In this document: piece after piece, positions 36,994-42,500 of the stretch
Position numbering within the stretch: the stretch's first letter is position 1
Layout of the letters: each line of letters opens with the position of its first letter
Assembly: GCA_030674155.1 (NCBI GenBank)
Contig: CM060342.1
Coordinates: 7,746,092 to 7,788,591, forward strand
Direction: 5' to 3'
From: Stramonita haemastoma
Taxonomy: Eukaryota > Mollusca > Gastropoda > Neogastropoda > Muricidae
DNA: 42,500 nucleotides
Program-made: the position numbers and the translations under genes
Notes under the pieces: model-generated
Told to the model about the DNA's origin: nothing
What the model saw: the letters and a program-made list of their open reading frames with translations, nothing else
Database searches by the model: none

Positions 36994-38440
36994 AATCCCC
37001 ACATCAAAAGGACATATATCAGGGAGCTCCTTGGTCTGCGTTTCTGAAAAAAAAAATGAAACCTGAATTTCTACAGACTTGCCAAATTGGCTTTTTTTTT
37101 TGTTCGATGGAAAATATACCTACCTATCTTAAGCCGTTTCTTCTCCCTCACATGCAACGAGACCCTGATCTTAAAACTAGGGAACGTTTTTTAAAAACTA
37201 AAAACAAAAACAAAAAAAAATGGTGAAAATGTTTACAGTGTGTGCGTGTGTAAGTGTATTTGCATGTGTGTTTGTGTAAGTTTCTGTATGCGGACCAAAA
37301 AAAAAAAAAAAAAAAAGTTTTTTTTTTTCTTCTGGTATTACGTTCTAGAGAATGCTGATGGTGCAAGCAGAGAAAAGCTTCTATCGGCTTTGAAAAGATT
37401 TGTTTGTAAATTCAGGACGTGTGAGGCAGCCTCGACTGTACAGGTGATAACCACTAACACACAATGAGGCCATAGACAAAGCAAAAAAAAAAAGGATTAA
37501 AAAAATAAATAAATAAAACAAAACTAGGATACAAGACAAGAAATTAATGAGCGTGCACACATAAAGGGCACAAGAAAACAAAAAACAAAAAAACAAAAAA
37601 CCATAACGCCATTCCTCAATCTACACTCTCTACCTGTTCCAAGCAAAAAGACTGGTAAGCTTCAGACTGACAGCAAAGTGCAGATTATATCTGATTTCAA
37701 GCATCATTCACAGATTCGGATTTCCGTACTCGTTAGTCATGTTACGACAACGACCCTTTTCGTCAAGACAGGACAAGCAGAGGAGTGAAGACCAGGATTA
37801 TTGTATATATACTCTTTTATACATACATACACACGCACGCACCAAAGCATATACACTGTCACTGACACAACCTTGTCTGTTGCAACTGTGGAGTGGTACC
37901 CTTTCAAGTTTTGGATAATTTGTATCTGCTGCGCTAAGCGGAAGCGAAGCAACAGCGACGAAGCAAAGCGCGGAGCAAATACAACTCAAATTTTCTGCCG
38001 ACTTTTCAGACAATCTGAATAATTTCTCTGAATAGCTCAGCACAAATCATAGTGACAATCATGGTGTTTTTTTTCTTTTTCTGATTTATTTTTTGGGACA
38101 AAGCAGCAGGACTTCCCCTGGTAATAAACATGATAAACACATACAATACTTACCCGAACTTACTGTTTTCTTTCCTTGTAAAACTTTATGTGGAAACAAC
38201 ACACTTTAAATTTGGAACTAAAACACACTACTCTATGCCTCTATCATTGTACTTTAGTGCCAACAGTTTTGACACAAGCCATGTGGCAAATCAAAAGTAT
38301 GCAGGGTATGTACGTCGTTTCCATAACCCACCAAATGTTGACATGAATTACATGATTTTTGAACATGCATATTTGATCTTCTGCTTGTGTGTATATATAT
38401 AACACAAGATGAAAAAGCAGGTCCACAATTAAAGTTGACC
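36746..38440. other. Intronic sequence with a 40-bp poly-C tract
   Basis: A C tract covers about 36949-36991. Around it is AT-rich single-copy DNA with short A runs. An exon-like stretch on the plus strand (37349-37443) has splice-like borders but no recognisable product. Confidence 0.6.
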
Positions 38441-38444
38441 ACTC

Positions 38445-38668
38445 TTGCAAAAGGCAGAACAGGCTTTAACATATGCACAAGATGTTCTGCGAGAATTCAC
38501 ACACACAGTCTCAGTTCATAGTCTCATCCCAAGGACTTTTGGGAGAGTGGAGTCGGTACTGATGTTAACTCCAGAGGAAAAATACCCTTGAACGGGCGTC
38601 TCAGAGGTGGCTCAAACCAAAGCCATATAACTGCCAGTACAACTCTCAAAACCACTAGACTACACCCC
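38445..38668 (-). mobile_element. tRNA-derived SINE, diverged, truncated tail
   Basis: Antisense body (TATGCACAAGATGTTCTGC, AGTCTCATCCCAAGGAC, GAGTCGGTACTGATGTTAAC) and a degenerate tRNA-like head ending at AACCACTAGACTAC. Confidence 0.75.
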
Positions 38669-39400
38669 CCCCCCCCAAAAAAAAAAAAACTACAACAAAA
38701 ACACACAACCTATTACTTGAAATCCTCCTAACACTACTTACTGAATAATTCAAGTTTTAAAAAAAGAAAAAAAAAAGACAGTCTCAAAAACACCTATACT
38801 TTTCAAACAGAGTTGTCACCCTTTTTATTGACACCAGGGGAGCCTTGCCAAGATGTCCGGATGCTTACGACCAAGTGCATCAACAAATACTGTTGTTTGG
38901 TAAGGGAAACAAGAGGAATAAAATGGTCGGGAAAAGGAGGGATTCCAAAAATTCAAACAAACTTTCAAAACAAAAGATAACTTTGAAGTTTTAACGTAAA
39001 GTGTTAACGTCTGAACAGATGTTATGTCTGTACAATAAAAACAAAAACTCAACTCTGAAAGAAAGAAAAGAAAGAAGGTAAAAATGCTCTGAGATTCTTT
39101 TTTTCTTCTTCTTCTTTCTTTCCCTTCTTTCTCTTCGCACAAGCAATAGAATTAACACATGTGGGGGTTGTCACTTTTCTGACACCGTTTTTCTCTTGAA
39201 AATGTTCAAAAAAAATTATGAAACAGTTTCAGAAAAAAACGAAAACTTCTGGAAGAAAAATACTGAAAAAGGGAATGTGTTTAGCTTTCAGTGTTAATCA
39301 ACACTGCAAATATTCTATATCACTTTTTTTCAATGATTGATATTTATATTTCTCACATTATTATTATTATTTTTTTTTTTTTAATTTAAAGAAAAAAATG
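38669..39400. other. AT-rich intron, no gene seen
   Basis: Single-copy AT-rich sequence with TTC repeats near 39105 and an ATT repeat near 39358. Confidence 0.6.
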
Positions 39401-39404
39401 TTCG

Positions 39405-39560
39405 TATACATTCCTCAGCCAGAGCTCTGAGGTTCACCAAAGGCGAAATTTTCCATATGTAAACGCTTTTGCCCATCATGAAGGGTAGCCGCATTCCAAC
39501 TTTGGGGATATATCAGCTACATCTGAATCCATTTCCTGGCTTCAATATTGATCCCCTTAT
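39405..39560 (-). repeat. Repeat family D, copy 4 (antisense)
   Basis: Antisense CAGAGCTCTGAGGTTCACCA, then GGGTAGCCGCATTCCAACTT, matching the three copies on the other strand between 10 and 16 kb. Confidence 0.65.
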
Positions 39561-39739
39561 TCCTTTAACTTACAGAAAAAAACAACAACAAACTAATCAA
39601 TATGGTAGAAACGATCAACGAAAACTTGTGTAAGCTGAGGACAACCCCTACACCGTTAGCTGCAGCCAGAACGGAACAGAACAGAACCGAAAAAAGTCAA
39701 ACACACACAAACAGCAAGAGAAAAAAAAAAGAAGAAGGC

Positions 39740-39890
39740 AATAAATATGTGGCCACAGGGTTGGGAGGGAAGGAGGGAGGGGGGAAGGGAGGAGGGGGGG
39801 GGGGGAGGAGCCATGAGGCCAGGAAGTGGCCAGGAGGGGGATCTGTGGCCGAGGGGGGAAGGGGGGAGGGGGGGGGGGGGGGAAGGGAGG
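39740..39890. repeat. G-rich tract beyond the duplicate exon donor
   Basis: GGGAGG and poly-G runs up to 14 long on the plus strand, i.e. a C-rich intron start in the transcript directly after the donor of the exon copy at 39895. Confidence 0.85.
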
Positions 39891-39894
39891 TTAC

Positions 39895-40018
39895 CTAGGG
39901 CGGGGTTGTAAAAACGGAGAAAAATGACGGTGCCGGTGGCAGTGATGCTGTCCCCGGGAAGCGCTCACTGACCACCTGGTCCAGACAGTGGCACATGGTC
40001 TGCAGCTTGGGGGGGAAC
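39895..40018 (-). CDS. NF1: Second, diverged copy of the NF1 FLR-motif Ras-GAP exon (one base short)
   Basis: Upstream of the main copy lies another exon with the same acceptor type (GCGCAG then G-TTC), the same phase-1 end and an intact donor GTAACC. It reads FPPKLQTMCHCLDQVVSERF, PG, and after a one-base shift DSITATGTVI and FLRFYNPAL. Allowing that single base it has exactly the 41 codons of the human exon. As written the frame breaks within the CCGGGG run near 39953-39957 and reaches a TAG at the exon end. The two copies clearly differ by many substitutions, so the duplication is old, yet the FLR and NPA residues and both splice sites persist. It could be a mutually exclusive exon with an assembly error, or a decaying duplicate. 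Confidence 0.7.
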
Positions 40019-40029
40019 CTGCGCTCAGG

Positions 40030-40660
40030 GCCAAACACCGTCCTTGACTCTCCGCACCTCAAACACCCTCTCCTTTAATTCTCCCCCCCCTTTAACACCC
40101 TCCCTAACTCTCCACACTTCCCCCGACTCCTACACACCCTCAAACACCCTCCTCAACCCCTTCTTTACCCTCACCCTTCTTAACCCTCATTTACCCTCAA
40201 GCACCCTCCTTACCCTTAAACACCCTCCTTAACCCCTTCTGAACACTCAAAACACCCTCTTTAACCCATAAACACCCTCCTTAACCCTCAAACACCCTCC
40301 ATAACCCTCAAACACCCTCCATTACCCATCCTTTACCCTCAAACACCCCTTCCAACTCTCCACACCCACCCTCACTCATCGTACCTCTCCACACCCTCCA
40401 ATGCCCTCATTAACTCTCCACCTACCCTCCCATAATGCCCTACCTAACTCTAACCCCTCTCCACACCCTCCAATGCCCTCATTAACTCTCCACACCCTCA
40501 ACCCTAACTCTCCACACCTCCTCCAATCCCTCATTAAACTCTCCACCCTCACCCTCATAACTCTCCACACCTCAACACCCTCCCAAACATCCCCCTCCTC
40601 TGCACCCTAAACACCTCCTAACCTCTGCACCTCAAACACCTCTACTCAGCTCTACGCACC
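40030..40660. repeat. CCCTCAAACACCCTCCTTAA minisatellite, about 600 bp
   Basis: Degenerate short units around AACACCCTCCTTAACCCTCA and CTCTCCACACCCTC. The array lies on the acceptor side of the exon copy at 39895-40018 and supplies a G-rich, pyrimidine-poor upstream intron in the transcript. Confidence 0.88.
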
Positions 40661-40747
40661 ATCCTTATCTCTCTACACACACATTTCTTCCTCTTTAATT
40701 TTCTACTGCCTTCTCATCCAAGCTAAGAACACAGTAAGACAAATCAG

Positions 40748-40787
40748 AGAGAGAGAGAGAGAGAGAGAGAAGAGAGAGAGAAGAGAG

Positions 40788-40831
<44 letters not shown>

Positions 40832-40880
40832 AAGAGAGGGGGAGAGAGAGATAGGGGGGTGAGAGAAAGGGGGGGGGGGG
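40748..40880. repeat. (GA)n microsatellite and G run
   Basis: GA blocks broken by AGAAGAG at 40748-40826, then GA-rich and poly-G sequence. Confidence 0.9.
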
Positions 40881-41054
40881 GTAGGGGTGTTCCCAGGACA
40901 AAGGTCTACAGGCAGATGACAGACCTACACTTGACCCGAGATTAGATTACACACACAATGTGGAGAGGTAACTGTGCACATAGAACATCCTCCCCCATTA
41001 CAGGTGGGGGGTGAAGAGAGTGGATAAAGTTACCACAAATCTCATATTAGGGAA

Positions 41055-41290
41055 ACACGCACACACACGCATGCATGCACACACAGGCGTGCACACACGT
41101 GTACGCGCACACAAACACACACACTCTTGAAAACACACACACATACATTTGCATGCATGCACGCACACATACACACACACACACATGCAGTCTTGTTCAC
41201 ATCGCACACATATACACTCACAAAAATACACACACACACACACACAGACGCACACACACACACACAAAAACACACACACACACACAAAAG
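41055..41290. repeat. Interrupted CA repeats
   Basis: CA, CACG and CATG repeats over about 230 bp. Confidence 0.9.
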
Positions 41291-41725
41291 AAATCGCACA
41301 GCCACATTATACACGGTTTAGAGTTTCAAAAGCATCAAAAACAACAGCAAGTTTTTAATTAAGATACAAAAAAAAAAAAAAAAAAAGGGTGAAGTAAGAT
41401 TTCAAACACAGTGAAAAGCCAACAAGATATAAAAAAAATCATATTCACAAAAACAACAACAACAACAAAAATCAATCACATTCACAACAATCGGCACACA
41501 AAGTCTTCACTGCATCACTTTTCTTGTCACCTCACTTTACGGGACTTTTCCTCAAAACGTGACAACAAATCCCTGACCACATCCAACACAAGGCAACAAA
41601 CAACACCACAGCCAAGACCAAAAAAACAGGCAGCCCTGAAAAAAAGACTGTAGGCAAACCCTACAGCAGTGTTGGGTTTCTCAGTTTCCCTCCCACTTTC
41701 AGCTCCTCTCAAGCTGCTATCCATT
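41291..41725. other. AT-rich intron, no gene seen
   Basis: Short A run at 41369-41386 and AAC repeats; otherwise single-copy DNA. No upstream NF1 exon was found here. Confidence 0.6.
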
Positions 41726-41726
41726 C

Positions 41727-41850
41727 CATCCTAGCTGGTGCCGATTATAGCAGAAACTGACTGCACTTGGGACTTGGTAGAAAAGAAGGGGTTAATTTTA
41801 GCACTCGGTCCTGGACCCTTGACTGAGTTATGCTCTGTGTTAGTTAAAGT
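41727..41850. repeat. Direct repeat flanking a SINE, left copy
   Basis: GCTGGTGCCGATTATAGCAG, then TTAATTTTAGCACTCGGTCC and CCCTTGACTGAGTTATGCTC. A diverged copy lies at 42127-42240. Confidence 0.8.
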
Positions 41851-42126
41851 CTGTCCCGAGCCTAAGGCTCATCAGGCCGGTGCTTATCCCGGTTTCTGTG
41901 GCGTTAAGCGACTGAGAGTCATAGACTCCCCCCTGGATAGGACGCCAGTCTATCGCAGGGTTAACCCCCAACACAAGGTTGGTACCCCTTTTTACACCTG
42001 GGTGGGGTGAGAAAATAGCCGTAAAGTGCCTTTTCCAAGGGCACAACGCCATAGCCGAAAGCTGGGATCGAACCCGCAACCTTTAGATTACGAGTTCAAC
42101 GCCCTAACCACTAGACTACAGCGGCG
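41851..42126 (-). mobile_element. tRNA-derived SINE of a second family
   Basis: The reverse complement begins CGCCGCTGTAGTCTAGTGGT, with A-box-like TAGTCTAGTGG and B box GGGTTCGATCCC. The body is TTGTGCCCTTGGAAAAGGCA. Its tail contains CCGGGATAAGCACCGGCCTG, ATGAGCCTTAGGCTCGGGAC. The body and tail differ from the main SINE family in this window. No tRNA acceptor stem pairs, so it is not a tRNA gene. Confidence 0.8.
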
Positions 42127-42240
42127 GCTGGTGCTAATTATAGTAGAAACTAACAGCACTTGGACTCAGTAAAAGGAAGGGGAAGGCTAATTTTAGCGCT
42201 GGGCCCTTGACTGAGTTATGCCCTGTGTGGGGTCTGCCAA
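42127..42240. repeat. Direct repeat flanking a SINE, right copy
   Basis: GCTGGTGCTAATTATAGTAG, GCTAATTTTAGCGCTGGGCC, CCCTTGACTGAGTTATGCCC. Same order and orientation as 41727-41850, with scattered differences. Confidence 0.8.
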
Positions 42241-42500
42241 ATCTTTTCTCTGTTACCAAAGAAAAAAAGTAAACATTATCAACTTCTGTACATTATCAAC
42301 TTGTATACATTCATCCTAAATTGATGAATTATTGTCCTTTACTGGCTATGAGGTGACGCTGTTGACTTGAATTTGCGTTCTAGACTCTCACAATACACTA
42401 TTTCTACTGTGAGGTTATGAAATCTGTCGAAAACTCTTTTGAGAAGTCAGATTTTGTTTTTAAGAGTGATGTTTTATGTCGATGGGAGTATAGTGCTTGC
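42241..42500. other. Intron continuing past the window edge
   Basis: Single-copy sequence with no exon seen. The next upstream NF1 exon must lie beyond 42500. Confidence 0.6.

Noticed and set aside
41527..41724. Minus-strand 65-codon frame as a possible upstream NF1 exon
   Set aside because: It does not match the residues expected before FPPK in neurofibromin, and no suitable splice borders were found.
42050..42126. Possible tRNA gene on the minus strand
   Set aside because: Good A and B boxes but no acceptor-stem pairing or 3' end; it heads a second SINE family.

Overview
This window is animal nuclear DNA. It carries an internal piece of one gene, neurofibromin (NF1, the Ras GTPase-activating tumour suppressor), read entirely on the minus strand. 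Twelve exons with GT-AG borders join to about 520 residues matching the second half of the Ras-GAP domain, the Sec14/CRAL-TRIO module, the PH-like module and the start of the C-terminal HEAT/ARM-like region. The upstream part (including the exon with the Ras-GAP arginine finger) lies beyond position 42500, and the rest of the C-terminus lies before position 1. The protein is equally recognisable against the human and fly family members. That, the large introns, tRNA-derived SINEs and very high microsatellite load suggest a marine invertebrate, most likely a mollusc and perhaps a gastropod. The species assignment is inference.

Layout in transcription order (high to low coordinate): 40.0 kb, a second, diverged copy of the FLR-motif Ras-GAP exon; 34.7 kb, the main copy of that exon; 25.8 kb, Ras-GAP continued; 23.3 kb, end of Ras-GAP; 19.7 kb, a candidate 57-nt in-frame cassette exon; 11.3 kb, linker; 9.8, 8.1 and 6.8 kb, Sec14 module; 5.6, 5.2 and 4.5 kb, PH-like module; 1.2 and 0.4 kb, start of the C-terminal region. 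No second protein-coding gene could be supported.

The introns are dense in repeats: CA/GT, GA and GACA microsatellites, several minisatellites, a tRNA-headed SINE family with a shared tail, a SINE-like family containing part of 5S rRNA, piggyBac-type MITEs with TTAA ends, a decayed piggyBac transposase fragment and a 1.5-kb hAT-like element with perfect inverted ends.

The points most worth following concern NF1 splicing: a diverged, phase-matched duplicate of a catalytic Ras-GAP exon (possible mutually exclusive exon), a phase-matched 57-nt cassette exon between Ras-GAP and Sec14, a minisatellite that repeats a real 5' splice site eight times just downstream of it, and a MITE ending 12 nt from another 5' splice site. 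Two exons are one base short in C/G runs, which looks more like assembly error than gene death.
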